Source: Campylobacteraceae bacterium
Lineage (GTDB): Bacteria; Campylobacterota; Campylobacteria; Campylobacterales; Arcobacteraceae
Assembly (NCBI GenBank): GCA_013373175.1
Contig: JABXII010000013.1
Span: 1 to 64,000 of the forward strand
Direction of reading: 5' to 3'
Length of the DNA: 64,000 nucleotides
Part shown: positions 41,358 through 51,310 of the stretch, piece after piece
How positions within the stretch are numbered: position 1 is the first letter of the stretch
Layout: the number at the start of each line of letters is the position of its first letter
The notes under the pieces: model-generated
The model's input: only the letters and a program-made list of their open reading frames with translations
Told to the model about the DNA's origin: nothing
Database searches by the model: none
Program-made: the position numbers and the translations under genes

Positions 41358-42202
41358 GAGTTATCCTTTACTTTTAAGGTATAAGTTGGATCAAGAATAT
41401 CTCTTATACTATCCCCTAATAAATTAAAAGATAAAACTACTAAAAGTATCATCAAGCCAGGTGGTATCATCATATAAGGATCAATTGTCATTAACTCTTT
41501 TGCTTCATTTAACATTATTCCCCATTCACAAGATGGTGCTTGTACCCCAAGACCTAAAAAAGATAAAGCAGATATACTTAAAATAATCGAACCAACATTT
41601 AAGGTGGCTAACATTGCTATATCACTTAAAATTAGAGGGAAAAGATGTTTTCTTATTATAGTTTTTGAATCAATTCCAATGACTTTTGAATAATGGATAT
41701 AGTTTTTATCCATGTGGTTTATTGTAAATGAATAAATCATTCTTGTATACCAAGCGACTTTTGAGATTATTGCTGCAATAATAATATTTTCTATTCCTGT
41801 ACCTAAAAATCCCACTATTGCTAACATCATTAGTTCACTTGGAAAAGATAACAATACATCACAAACTCTTAAAATAACACCCCTTATAGATTTAAAAAAG
41901 CTTGCAGTAAGACCTAGAATTAAACCTATAAAAACTGTAATAACCATTGCAAGTAAGGCATAAAATACTGTAATCCTAATGGCGTAAATCAGCCTTGAAG
42001 CAATACATCTTCCTAAATGGTCAGTTCCTAAAGGATAAGTTAAACTAAAAGACAATAATTTATTATCTAGGTTTACAGCGTAAGGATCATTTGGTGCAAC
42101 TAAAGGGGCAAAGATTCCTGCTAATATAATAGTTAATATAAAAATCAAACTTATAAAGGCTAGTTTATCCTTTAATAACTTTTTAAAAAAATTCTTACTC
42201 AT
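41354..42202 (-). CDS. Nickel/peptide ABC importer permease (NikC/NikX-type)
   Basis: A 282-residue permease of the DppC/NikC type with about six helices, the N-terminal motif VAPNDPYAVNLDNKLLSFS and the coupling loop ARMIYSF/YIHYSKVIGID. The ATG at 42202 overlaps the previous stop as ATGA, so it is preferred over an in-frame start at 42238. It forms the membrane channel with the NikB-type partner. Confidence 0.82.
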   Translation of the reverse strand: MSKNFFKKLLKDKLAFISLIFILTIILAGIFAPLVAPNDPYAVNLDNKLLSFSLTYPLGTDHLGRCIASRLIYAIRITVFYALLAMVITVFIGLILGLTASFFKSIRGVILRVCDVLLSFPSELMMLAIVGFLGTGIENIIIAAIISKVAWYTRMIYSFTINHMDKNYIHYSKVIGIDSKTIIRKHLFPLILSDIAMLATLNVGSIILSISALSFLGLGVQAPSCEWGIMLNEAKELMTIDPYMMIPPGLMILLVVLSFNLLGDSIRDILDPTYTLKVKDNS

Positions 42203-43125
42203 ATTGCTTTTAACCTTGAATCTCTCATTTGTAACCAAATATCAGTAATGAGATTAAAAATAATAAATAAAATTGCTATAAAAAGTACATAAGCTTGAAT
42301 TATTGGATAATCCCTTGCAAAAATTGCATGTACACAAAGCCTTCCTAGTCCTGGCAGTGCAAATATATTTTCAATAATCACTGTTCCTGCCAAAAGCTTT
42401 GGTATAGCCATTGTCGTAGCTACAATAAAAGGGGTTGTTATATTTTTTATTTCATGTCTTAATATTTGAAATTTACTAAGTCCTCTAGCTCTTGCATATG
42501 TTATAAATAAAGAGTTTTTTATTTCAATTAGTGAATTTCTTATGATTCTTATAAATACACAAATATATGCTAATGCTAATGTTAAAGAGGGCAAAACAAT
42601 TCCATTGAAACTTTCAAGACCATTTGAAGGAAAGATATTAAGATATATTGAAAAAAACCAAATAAATAAAAGAGCAAGCCAAAAACTTGGCACAGCAGTT
42701 AATGTAAAAATAGCTATTCTAATTATCTTATCAAAATAGCTATTTTCATAATAAGCACATAACACTCCAATTGCAAGACCAAAAACAATTATCAAAAATA
42801 AAGCAAACATAGCCAAATAAAAAGTTACTGGAATTGCATTAATAAGCTCTTCTTTTACAGAGGTTTTAGTTTCATAACTAGTTCCTAAATCTCCTTTTAT
42901 AAGATTTTGAATCCATAAAAAGTATTGCTCAATTAATGGCTTATCTAAACCAAGCTCTTTTTTTGTTTCTTCAATCGCTTGGGGAGTAACTGTTATATTG
43001 TTTATTCTAAGAGTTACTTCAGCTGGATTACTTGGATTTAAATTTACAAGAATAAAACATATTATTGTAACACCAAGTAATAATGGAACTAAAAATAAAA
43101 TTCTTTTTATTGTATATTCAATCAT
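42199..43125 (-). CDS. Nickel/peptide ABC importer permease (NikB/NikY-type)
   Basis: A 308-residue permease of the DppB/NikB type: start MIEYTIKRILFLVPLLLGVT, LGLDKPLIEQYFLWI and TYARARGLSKFQILRHEIKN as EAA-like coupling loop. About six helices. It overlaps the binding-protein gene by 4 bases and the next permease by 4. Membrane subunit for import of nickel, possibly as complex, or a peptide. Confidence 0.83.
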   Translation of the reverse strand: MIEYTIKRILFLVPLLLGVTIICFILVNLNPSNPAEVTLRINNITVTPQAIEETKKELGLDKPLIEQYFLWIQNLIKGDLGTSYETKTSVKEELINAIPVTFYLAMFALFLIIVFGLAIGVLCAYYENSYFDKIIRIAIFTLTAVPSFWLALLFIWFFSIYLNIFPSNGLESFNGIVLPSLTLALAYICVFIRIIRNSLIEIKNSLFITYARARGLSKFQILRHEIKNITTPFIVATTMAIPKLLAGTVIIENIFALPGLGRLCVHAIFARDYPIIQAYVLFIAILFIIFNLITDIWLQMRDSRLKAI

Positions 43126-44699
43126 TTGATATTTTCAAAATACATCTTTTCAAAAGGAATCTCGTATTGTGAGATATTAAAAGTCACTCCTTTTACTCTA
43201 GGATTAAATACAACTTTTGTTCTTGAATAACTAAGTGGAATATATACATTTTGGTCATTTATATATGTAAAAATTTGAGTATATAACTCTTTTCTTTTTT
43301 CTTCGTTTGGTTCTATTAAAATACTTTTAACTGTTTTATCTAACCAATTTTTTCTTTTTAAACCTACTTGTGCTTGATAATCTCCATGGGCAGGTCTTCT
43401 CCATGATGAGATGAAAGATTGTGGGTCATAAGGAATTCCCCAAGATAATCCATATTGTAAATCAAAATCTCCACTTTGTTGCCTATCTAAGAAAGATTGT
43501 TTCTCTTCCCCAATGATTTTTAAATCTACACCAATATCTTTAAAATTACTTTGAATATATTCACTTATAGTTTTTTCTTGGGCATTGTTTGCGTTATAGT
43601 ATAATTTTAATCTTAGTGGCATATCTTTTTTATATCTTATTTTATCTTCTTTAAGTTCCCAACCAAGATTTTTTAATATCTCTTTTGATTTATTAGGGTT
43701 AAATTCTTTTGTTTTTAAATCAATATTACAATAAGGAGTTGTTTTTGAAAATAGAGTTTTCGCAACTGTTTCTGAATTGTTTAGTATCCCTTTAACAATC
43801 GCTTCTTTATTAACTGCATAAGAAAGTGCTTCTCTTATTTTTAAATCTTTAATAATAGGTTTATTTGTATTTAAAAGAATTGCTCTAGATGCAATAGGAT
43901 TACTAAGTAAAGTTTTTAGATTATTCTTTTTTTCAATTGCTGAAAAAGCATTAAGATTAATCATATCTCCATCTGAACCAAAGATTAGGTCAATTTCATT
44001 TTTTTGTAAAGCTAATAAGATTGATTGATGATTTGGAATTACTCTCCATTTAATAGTTTCAATTTTAGGTATTTTATTCCAATAGTTTTTATTTCTTTGA
44101 AATAATGCGAAATTGTTTTTTTCATGTTCTTCTAATATCCATGGACCCGTACCCTTATAACAAGCAACACCTTCTTTAGTTCCACCATTTTTAAAACATT
44201 TAGGAGAGATAAATCTAAAAGGTCTTGTCATTGCAAGCTCTGTAAGAGTAGGGTAATAAGGATTTTTTAGGTTAATTTTAAATGTATATTGATCGATTAC
44301 TTCTGTTGATTTTATCTCATTTACAAGCTCTAACCATGCATGTCTAACTCTATTTTTTAAAATTGCATCAAAGTTTTTTTTCACAATATTTGCATCAAAT
44401 TTTGTTCCATCTGAAAAAGATACATTTTCTTTTAGATTAAAGATATAACTTTTTCCATCATCTTTAATTTCCCAACTTTTTGCAAGCCAAGGTTTGATTC
44501 CATCTTTTGTATCTATTATAAGTGGTTCAAACACCATATTTTGTGCAGCCATTTCCCCTCTATATAAATGGGGATTTATATCTCTTATATCTTTTGTACT
44601 TGCATATACTAATTCATTTGGATTTTTATTATTAGAATTTTCACATCCTAAAATAAAAAATGATAAAAATAATAATATTATTATTGATGTAATTTTCAT
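43122..44699 (-). CDS. nikZ: Nickel/peptide-binding lipoprotein (NikA/NikZ-like)
   Basis: A 525-residue family-5 solute-binding lipoprotein (lipobox FILGC, C19) with INPHLYRGEMAAQNMVFEPL, RPFRFISPKCFKNGG and CYKGTGPWILEEH, segments closest to NikA-type nickel-binding proteins. The gene order binding protein, two permeases, two ATPases matches nikZYXWV of Campylobacter jejuni. Nickel would supply hydrogenase or urease. A dipeptide transporter cannot be excluded by motif reading alone. It heads the operon; no clear NikR palindrome was found upstream. Confidence 0.75.
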   Translation of the reverse strand: MKITSIIILLFLSFFILGCENSNNKNPNELVYASTKDIRDINPHLYRGEMAAQNMVFEPLIIDTKDGIKPWLAKSWEIKDDGKSYIFNLKENVSFSDGTKFDANIVKKNFDAILKNRVRHAWLELVNEIKSTEVIDQYTFKINLKNPYYPTLTELAMTRPFRFISPKCFKNGGTKEGVACYKGTGPWILEEHEKNNFALFQRNKNYWNKIPKIETIKWRVIPNHQSILLALQKNEIDLIFGSDGDMINLNAFSAIEKKNNLKTLLSNPIASRAILLNTNKPIIKDLKIREALSYAVNKEAIVKGILNNSETVAKTLFSKTTPYCNIDLKTKEFNPNKSKEILKNLGWELKEDKIRYKKDMPLRLKLYYNANNAQEKTISEYIQSNFKDIGVDLKIIGEEKQSFLDRQQSGDFDLQYGLSWGIPYDPQSFISSWRRPAHGDYQAQVGLKRKNWLDKTVKSILIEPNEEKRKELYTQIFTYINDQNVYIPLSYSRTKVVFNPRVKGVTFNISQYEIPFEKMYFENIK

Positions 44700-44809
44700 T
44701 TAATTCCTTTTTAGAATTTTAATTTTTTATTGTGAAATACAATTTATAAAAAAGAATTGTTATGTATTTTTAGAACTAAATGTATTGAAATTTTTAAAAT
44801 AGATATAAA

Positions 44810-46945
44810 CTATTGTTTATATCTATTAGTAAATTCTTTTTTATTGACATCTTCAAGGATAGTTTTTGCAATTTCTGAAGTGTTCTTAGCTATGTCATGA
44901 GTTTGAGCTGCTACTGAAGCATTGTTTTGAGTTTGTTGATCAAGTTTATTAATTACATCATTAATTTGTTCAATACTAGTTTTTTGTTCTTTAGAGGCAT
45001 CAGAAATATCTCTGATAGCTTTTGTTGTCTCTTCTATATTTTCATTTAGTTTTCCATATCCAGCAATCATATGGTCAGCTATTTTTTTACCATTATTTGT
45101 TTTTTCAGTGGCATTTTCAACTAATGTTTTTATTTCTTTTGCAGCTTCAGCTGACCTAGATGCTAAGTTTCTAACTTCTTGTGCAACAACTGCGAAACCT
45201 TTTCCAGCTTCACCAGCTGTTGCTGCTTCTACTGCTGCATTTAATGAAAGAATATTTGTTTGGAAAGCTATTTGATCAATCACAGTGATTGCTTCTGCAA
45301 TAGATTGTGTTTGTTCATTAATTTCATCCATTGATTGAACTGTTGAGTTTGCTAAACTATTACCTTCTGAAATAGACTTTCTTAATTCATTAGAGTGGAT
45401 TGACATATCTGAAATTCTATTTGTATTGTTTACAATTGTACTTGTGATTTCTTCAATTGAGGCAGCAGTCTCTTCTAGTGAAACAGCAGTTTCATTTGAA
45501 GCTTTATTTAACTTATCAACATTTTCTAATAATATTTTTGAGTTATTATCTAGTTCAATACCATTTGTTTTATTCTCTTCAAGCATTTGGGTAATTATTG
45601 AACATAGATTATTTAATCCTTTTGATACTTTTCCATCAGGATTATCGATTAAATTAGTAAACTTAAGTTGCGAATACTCTTCTAATACTTTTAAAATAGG
45701 ATTTATATCACTATTTACATTTGCATTAATATTTTCAATCATTTGGTTTAAAATATTTTTTAATTCATTTAATGCTTTATTTGAAGTATTTGCTTTAACT
45801 AAAATATCAAGCTTCCCTTCATTTATATGGTTTACAACTGATTTTACTTCTTCGATTAGAATTCTATCTTCATCTAATCTTTTTGAAATTTGTTTTATCT
45901 CTGCATCAATTACTCTTCCCATATTTCCAAATTCATCATTAGTTTTTATATTTAATTCTTTTGCAACACTTTCTTCACCTTTTAAATATTTGAAGAAAAA
46001 TTCAAGTCCATCTTCAACATCTTTTATAGGAGCCAAAAGTTTAGTCATTGCAAAAAATAGAAGTAAAAGAATAACCACAAGTAAAATAGTATATAAAATC
46101 ACATCTTTTACAATATTTGTTATGATTTCATCAATAATCTCTTCTTTATCAAGTTGAACAAGTGTGTACCAATTGGCTGAAGGAATTTTACTATAAGAGG
46201 CTAATACTTTTCTATCTTGGTAAAGGGCTTCTCCAAATCCATTTTCTTGATTTTTAATATCTTCATAAACACTACTTTTTGTATTTAATATTTTTTTATC
46301 TTTGTGAATAAGGATTTTACCTTCTTCATCAAGTAAATATGCAAAACCAGAATTTTTGAATTTAACATTTAAAATTGTATTTACAATAGTATCAATAAAT
46401 ATATCAGAGCTAACTACTCCAACTAATTTATCTTCTCTAATTAATGGATAGAAAACGGAAACAACAAGCTTTTTAGTAGTGAAATCAACATATGGCGGTG
46501 TTACTCCTCCTATTTTCATTTCAACAGCTTGTGTGTACCAATCTCTTTTTCTAGAATCATAATCAGTTGTTTGAGGTGTTCTTTTTGTACCGTCAGACAT
46601 TAAAAAATTACCATTTTCTTCATATCCCACATAAACAGCAACAAAGTTACCAGACTTTGAACCAAGTCTTAATTTGTCTTCAATATCTTTGTTATCTATA
46701 GTAAGTTTATTGATATCTTGCGGAAGTTCATCTGCAACTGCTTTTAATATATTTATTCTAGATTGTAAATATCCTTCAATATATTTAGAACTTTGCTTTG
46801 ATAAATCAATCTCTTTTTGTTTTAAGTTTTCAAATTCAATGTTATATTCAGTTCTTAAACTATTTACACCTAAAATAACAAATGAAATTGTTATTGAAAT
46901 CAATAATAAAATCAAAATTTTGGATTTAATGCTACTCTTTTTCAT
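44810..46945 (-). CDS. Methyl-accepting chemotaxis protein with dCACHE sensor
   Basis: A 711-residue chemoreceptor: membrane helix (about 7-28), periplasmic dCACHE domain (about 35-275, with [19 protein letters not shown]), second helix ([20 protein letters not shown]), a HAMP-like and coiled-coil region, and the signalling tip [17 protein letters not shown]. The start is ATG 46945, preceded by AAGGAG; a frame extension to 46987 has no ribosome site. dCACHE domains with the WY/D pattern often bind amino acids; the ligand here is unknown. Confidence 0.88.
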   Translation of the reverse strand: MKKSSIKSKILILLLISITISFVILGVNSLRTEYNIEFENLKQKEIDLSKQSSKYIEGYLQSRINILKAVADELPQDINKLTIDNKDIEDKLRLGSKSGNFVAVYVGYEENGNFLMSDGTKRTPQTTDYDSRKRDWYTQAVEMKIGGVTPPYVDFTTKKLVVSVFYPLIREDKLVGVVSSDIFIDTIVNTILNVKFKNSGFAYLLDEEGKILIHKDKKILNTKSSVYEDIKNQENGFGEALYQDRKVLASYSKIPSANWYTLVQLDKEEIIDEIITNIVKDVILYTILLVVILLLLFFAMTKLLAPIKDVEDGLEFFFKYLKGEESVAKELNIKTNDEFGNMGRVIDAEIKQISKRLDEDRILIEEVKSVVNHINEGKLDILVKANTSNKALNELKNILNQMIENINANVNSDINPILKVLEEYSQLKFTNLIDNPDGKVSKGLNNLCSIITQMLEENKTNGIELDNNSKILLENVDKLNKASNETAVSLEETAASIEEITSTIVNNTNRISDMSIHSNELRKSISEGNSLANSTVQSMDEINEQTQSIAEAITVIDQIAFQTNILSLNAAVEAATAGEAGKGFAVVAQEVRNLASRSAEAAKEIKTLVENATEKTNNGKKIADHMIAGYGKLNENIEETTKAIRDISDASKEQKTSIEQINDVINKLDQQTQNNASVAAQTHDIAKNTSEIAKTILEDVNKKEFTNRYKQ

Positions 46946-47040
46946 AATGCTCCTTAATCTTAAGTATTCATTTTGAAAATATATCATTTCAAAGTAGCAA
47001 TTTGGAGTCTTTTTTATATTTGAAAAAAATTAAGCAAAAA

Positions 47041-47071
47041 AAAAGGCCAAAGCTTTAAACTTTGACCTTTT
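47041..47071. terminator. Terminator of atpE
   Basis: A 12-bp stem with one mismatch (AAAAGGCCAAAG with CTTTGACCTTTT) and a 7-base loop lies 37 bases after the atpE stop. A run of A on the plus strand below 47041 gives the U-tract for minus-strand transcripts. Confidence 0.75.
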
Positions 47072-47107
47072 TTTGTTAGAAGTTTATAAAATCTGTAGTT
47101 TTATAAA

Positions 47108-47422
47108 TTACCCTAAGAATGGATTAGCATATAATGCGATCATCGCAATAACTAATGCATAAATAACTTGTGCTTCGATCATCGCTAATGCAATGAACAT
47201 AGTAGTCATTAATTTTCCACCTAAACCTGGGTTTCTAGCAGTACCAGCGATTGTTGCAGCAGCAGTGTTACCCATACCGATAGCACCACCAAGTGCAGCA
47301 AGACCAAGTCCGATACCTGCAGCAACTACAGAGTAAGCTTTTAAAGTTTCGTTTGCAACTGCACCATCAGCAGCGAATGCAGCACCAGCAATAGCTAGCA
47401 TTAAAAGAACGATTTTTTTCAT
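47108..47422 (-). CDS. atpE: ATP synthase F0 subunit c
   Basis: A 104-residue protein with an N-terminal signal-like helix (MKKIVLLMLAIAGAAFA) followed by the two-helix c-subunit hairpin: glycine-rich VVAAGIGLGLAALGGAIGMG and the second helix with MIEAQVIYALVIAMIAL, whose Glu carries the proton. The loop ARNPGL is diagnostic. It stands apart from the other ATP synthase genes, as is usual in Campylobacterota. The window holds a long leader (47423-47640) upstream. Confidence 0.93.
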   Translation of the reverse strand: MKKIVLLMLAIAGAAFAADGAVANETLKAYSVVAAGIGLGLAALGGAIGMGNTAAATIAGTARNPGLGGKLMTTMFIALAMIEAQVIYALVIAMIALYANPFLG

Positions 47423-47679
47423 TCTAGATTCCTTATAATATTTTTGTTTTCAAAGTCTGTTCGGATTGCGTAACCTTATCATAAAGATAAAGCGACCATA
47501 ACATAAATGCCATGATTCTCCCTACTTATCACTTTGATTGGCAAGATTTTATCTCAATGAACTTTAAAGTAACATTATATAAACATAGTTTTCAATAAAA
47601 AAAGCTACAAAAAAATAAAATAATAAAAAGTTCAATTTGTTTGGAGTATAATATGACTCAAATATTAAAGGAAATAAAT

Positions 47680-49797
47680 ATGAAGAAACTCTTTTTTTCT
47701 CTTACACTAATCATAATTCTAATAATAGCTACAATATATGGGGTACTATTTACAAGTCCTGGTAACTCTTTAGTTGCTTCAATTATCGAAAATAAAGTTA
47801 ATGAAGGACAAAAAAATGTAAATCTAAAAGTAAATAACTTTGTTTTAACTTTAGATAAAATTGTTTTTAAAGCAACTATTGATGATAACTCAGAAATAAA
47901 TGTTTTTGGTGCTTTAAATCTTTTTGCTAAAAGTATTGATGTAAACTATAATATAAATATTAATGATCTTTCAAAACTTCAAAATATTACAAAACAAAAA
48001 TTAAATGGTTCTTTTTCTACAAAAGGTATAGTAAGAGGAAATGAAAATCTTGCGGAAATTACAGGTCAAAGTTTTATAGCTTCTGGTAAAACAGAGTATG
48101 ATGTAAAACTTGAAAAATTTGAACCTAAGAAAATCTTAGTTGAAATGACAAATGTAAAGATTGATGAACTATTATATATGGTAAATCAACCAAAATATGC
48201 AACGGGTCTTTTAAATGTAGACGCGGCAATTAAAAATGCAGATATAAATAATTTAGATGGAATGATAAATACTTCTATCTCAAAGGGTGTTTTAAATACT
48301 CTTGCAATACAACCAAAAGCAAATAAAAAAGCTTCAACTCCTATCGTTTTTGATCTAAAAGCACATACTCAGCTTTCTAGTGAAGTAGCTTCTTCTCAAG
48401 TTGTACTTGATAGTTCAATTGCAAATTTAGATATTAAAAAAGCTGATTACAATCTAAAAAATAATTCATTAGTAAGTGATTATAAATTATTTGTAAAAAG
48501 TTTATCAAAATTAGAACCTTTAATAAATCAAAAATTAAATGGAAACTTCACTGCAAGTGGAGATGTAAAGTTTGAAAATAATAATTTAGATTTAACAGGT
48601 TCTACTGATATTTTTAAGTCAAATACTACATATAAAGTTACTACTAAAAACAATAAACCTGAAACAGTAAAATTAAATATGAATGATGCCGAACTAGCAT
48701 ATGTTTTAAATTTAGTGAATCAACCAAAATTTGCAACTGGTCTTTTAAGCATTGATGCAAATATTAAAAATGCTGATACAAATAATCTTGATGGAAAAGT
48801 TATTACAAAAGTAGTAAATGGTTTAGTAAACAATAGTATTGTTAATAAAGAGTTTGAGCAAAAACTAAAAAATAAAATCAACTTTGATGCAGTAATTGAT
48901 ACTTCTTTAGAAAAAACTTTAGCAAGTTCTATTATTGATGTAAACAGTACTTTAGCAAATATTGATATGAAAAAAGCAGTTTACAATCTAAAAGATTTAG
49001 TCTTTACAAGTGATTATCTATTAACTGTTGCTGACCTTAGAAAACTAGAAGATGTAACTGGTCAAAAGATGAGAGGAAATGTAAGTTTAACTGGAAATAT
49101 TAAACAAGCAAAAGATGAGTTAAAAGTAGATGGAAAAACTGAACTATTTGGTGGAGATATTAACTTTAATCTTGTAAATGATAACTTCAATGCAAAAATA
49201 GATGGTGTAGAAATTAAAGATTTAACTCACATGCTATATTATCCAGAAATTTTCACTTCTAAATCAAATATTGATGTAAACTACAATACAACTTCAAAAA
49301 TTGGTAATATTAAAGGAAGTCTAATAAAAGGGCAATTTATACAAAATGAGTTCTCAAATATTATTAATACTTTTGCAAAATTCGATATTACAAAAGAGAT
49401 TTATAAAACAGTAGATATTGATAGTAAAATAAATAAAGATATCATCAATACTATTGTAAATATGGAAAGTAAATACACAACTATTAAAGTTCCTAGTAGT
49501 ACATTAAATACAAAAGCAAATACAATTAATGCACTAGTTAAAACAAAAATCAAAAAATATGACTTTGATACAAAAGTTACAGGAAGTTTATCAAATCCTA
49601 AAGTTCGTGTAGATACAAGTAAATTTGTAAAAGATAGATTAAAAAATAAAGTAAAAGAAAAGCTAGAAGAAAAGTTAAAAGACTCTATTTTAAAAGACCT
49701 TTTAAATAAAGCTCCAATTCAAGAAGAGCAAATAAGAAAGCCAGCTTCAAATGAAGAAATTGCAAGAGCTTTTAGAGAAATGTTTGGACAAAACTAA
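47680..49797 (+). CDS. Large three-module repeat protein with one membrane anchor (AsmA-like?)
   Basis: A 705-residue protein anchored by one N-terminal helix (LFFSLTLIIILIIATIYGVL), otherwise rich in short alternating strands. Three modules of about 180 residues repeat: each has YNL or YNI near its start, QKLNG or QKMRG, and in the first two NQPKYATGLL / NQPKFATGLL followed by KNADINNLDG / KNADTNNLDG. The C-terminal end is a basic coiled helix. The layout resembles AsmA/YdbH-like envelope proteins that span or transport lipids, but the family is not certain. ATG 47680 follows AAAGGA. Confidence 0.6.
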   Translation: MKKLFFSLTLIIILIIATIYGVLFTSPGNSLVASIIENKVNEGQKNVNLKVNNFVLTLDKIVFKATIDDNSEINVFGALNLFAKSIDVNYNININDLSKLQNITKQKLNGSFSTKGIVRGNENLAEITGQSFIASGKTEYDVKLEKFEPKKILVEMTNVKIDELLYMVNQPKYATGLLNVDAAIKNADINNLDGMINTSISKGVLNTLAIQPKANKKASTPIVFDLKAHTQLSSEVASSQVVLDSSIANLDIKKADYNLKNNSLVSDYKLFVKSLSKLEPLINQKLNGNFTASGDVKFENNNLDLTGSTDIFKSNTTYKVTTKNNKPETVKLNMNDAELAYVLNLVNQPKFATGLLSIDANIKNADTNNLDGKVITKVVNGLVNNSIVNKEFEQKLKNKINFDAVIDTSLEKTLASSIIDVNSTLANIDMKKAVYNLKDLVFTSDYLLTVADLRKLEDVTGQKMRGNVSLTGNIKQAKDELKVDGKTELFGGDINFNLVNDNFNAKIDGVEIKDLTHMLYYPEIFTSKSNIDVNYNTTSKIGNIKGSLIKGQFIQNEFSNIINTFAKFDITKEIYKTVDIDSKINKDIINTIVNMESKYTTIKVPSSTLNTKANTINALVKTKIKKYDFDTKVTGSLSNPKVRVDTSKFVKDRLKNKVKEKLEEKLKDSILKDLLNKAPIQEEQIRKPASNEEIARAFREMFGQN

Positions 49798-49799
49798 AT

Positions 49800-50495
49800 T
49801 TATTTCATCTGCTTTGTAAGTGGTAGGGAAACCCCTACCCAAGAAGCGACTCCTCCTCTATACCAAAGAATTTTTTCCTTTGGAAATCCTATTTTTATAA
49901 GTGTTTTTATAGCTCTAGGTGATTGTGCGCACCATGAACCATTACAAAAAAATAGTGCAGTTTTTGCTTTTGAAAAATCATATTTATTTTTATCAACTAT
50001 TTTTACACCTAAAAGTTCATAGGCTCTTTCATATTCTAATTCAAAATCTTCATCAAAAGTTAGTTCATCATAAGGAATATTTACAGCACTTGGTATTGTT
50101 CCTTTATCAAACCAATCCTTTGTTCTACTATCCACTAAGATATATTTTTTAGGATTTTTATTTGATTTGTTTTCAATAAAATCTAGCACTTCAAGTTCAG
50201 CAAATGTTTTTACATCCTTATGTAAAAAAAGAGGTTGAATCGTACCTTTTGTAGTTATAAATGTTTTTTTGCACTTTTCATGAACACTTGAAGACGCTAA
50301 GTTCTCACTTTGAAAAGTTTCAACGTTTACTGCTAAATTTAAGCATTCTTTATAGCTTTGTCTTTCAATTATATATTTTTCTTTTTCTCCATTTGAGTAC
50401 GTGTGTTCTACTTTTACACCTTTTAATGGAAGCATTATTGGATTTATTGCATATGAATAAATAAAAAAGAAAGATAATAAAATAAACTTTTGCAT
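49800..50495 (-). CDS. Secreted rhodanese-like protein
   Basis: A 231-residue protein with a signal peptide (MQKFILLSFFFIYSYA), an N-terminal region of unknown fold (about 20-95) with two cysteines, and a rhodanese domain (about 100-225): YILVDSRTKDWF, GTIPSAVNIPYDEL and the active loop FFCNGSWCAQSP containing the nucleophilic cysteine. Probably a periplasmic sulfur transferase or persulfide handler. It is a single gene, convergent with the repeat protein. Confidence 0.8.
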   Translation of the reverse strand: MQKFILLSFFFIYSYAINPIMLPLKGVKVEHTYSNGEKEKYIIERQSYKECLNLAVNVETFQSENLASSSVHEKCKKTFITTKGTIQPLFLHKDVKTFAELEVLDFIENKSNKNPKKYILVDSRTKDWFDKGTIPSAVNIPYDELTFDEDFELEYERAYELLGVKIVDKNKYDFSKAKTALFFCNGSWCAQSPRAIKTLIKIGFPKEKILWYRGGVASWVGVSLPLTKQMK

Positions 50496-50581
50496 AAAGA
50501 ACTCCTAAATTTAATTTATAGTAAGCTATTGCTTTAATAATATCTATTTTTGATTTAAAGAAATAATTACAAGGATATAAC

Positions 50582-51286
50582 ATGTCTAAAAGAGTTTTAG
50601 TAACTGGTGGAAACAAAGGAATAGGATTAAAAGTTGTAGAAAAGTTTTTAGAACTTGACTACGAAGTTATAACATTAGCAAGAAACTATGATAACTTTCC
50701 TTATAAAGATAATGAAAAAGTAAAGGCTATTGAATATGACTTATCAGATGTTGATGGTTTAAGTGCTTTAGCTAAAGAAGTAGGGGATATTGATATTTTA
50801 ATTAATAATGCAGGATATATGCAACCAAAATACACTTATAATAATTATCCAAAAGAAGCAAAAGAACATATCATGAATGTTGATTTACATTCACCTGTAG
50901 AGTTAATGAACTTATTTAGTGAAGGTATGAAGAAAAAAGGTTATGGAAGAATAGTAAATACAGCTTCAATTGCAGGACAAATAGGTCATCCTGATGTTTG
51001 GTATGGGATTGCAAAAGCAGGACTTATAAATGCTACAAAAATCTATGCTAAACTTTTAGGAAGTGATGGTATTACAGTAAATTGTGTTGCCCCAAGTGCA
51101 GCAGAGACTGATATGCAAAAAGATAATGATGAAGAAAGAAAAAAAGCATTTAAAGCTGCTGTTGTAACAAATAGATTTGCCGAGCCTGAGGAAGTAGCAG
51201 CAGCTATTTTTTGGTTAGCAACTGATTGTCCAGAGTATATAAATGGAATAACAATTGATATAAACAATTGTTTTTATCCAAGATAG
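50582..51286 (+). CDS. Short-chain dehydrogenase/reductase
   Basis: A 234-residue SDR with cofactor loop VTGGNKGIGLK, LINNAGYM, catalytic Ser in VNTASIAGQIG and the YGIAK Tyr/Lys pair, ending in GITIDINNCFYP. It resembles FabG-type ketoreductases; a distinct substrate cannot be read out. It stands alone; a palindromic terminator overlaps its stop. Confidence 0.85.
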   Translation: MSKRVLVTGGNKGIGLKVVEKFLELDYEVITLARNYDNFPYKDNEKVKAIEYDLSDVDGLSALAKEVGDIDILINNAGYMQPKYTYNNYPKEAKEHIMNVDLHSPVELMNLFSEGMKKKGYGRIVNTASIAGQIGHPDVWYGIAKAGLINATKIYAKLLGSDGITVNCVAPSAAETDMQKDNDEERKKAFKAAVVTNRFAEPEEVAAAIFWLATDCPEYINGITIDINNCFYPR

Positions 51287-51302
51287 GTTTTAAACCTATC
51301 TT
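51280..51302. terminator. Terminator between SDR and the OB-fold gene
   Basis: AAGATAGG and CCTATCTT form a perfect 8-bp stem around TTTTAAA, overlapping the SDR stop. It lies between convergent genes and can serve both. Confidence 0.6.
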
Positions 51303-51310
51303 AGGAAAAG

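Noticed and set aside
44735-44770. Possible NikR operator (AAATACAATT ... AATTGT-TATG-TATT) before the nickel binding-protein gene
   Set aside because: The arms are interrupted and do not fit a consensus I can state; could be chance in AT-rich DNA.
45426-46157. 243-codon open frame opposite the chemoreceptor gene
   Set aside because: Serine/phenylalanine-rich translation typical of an antisense shadow; the sense gene has clear domains.
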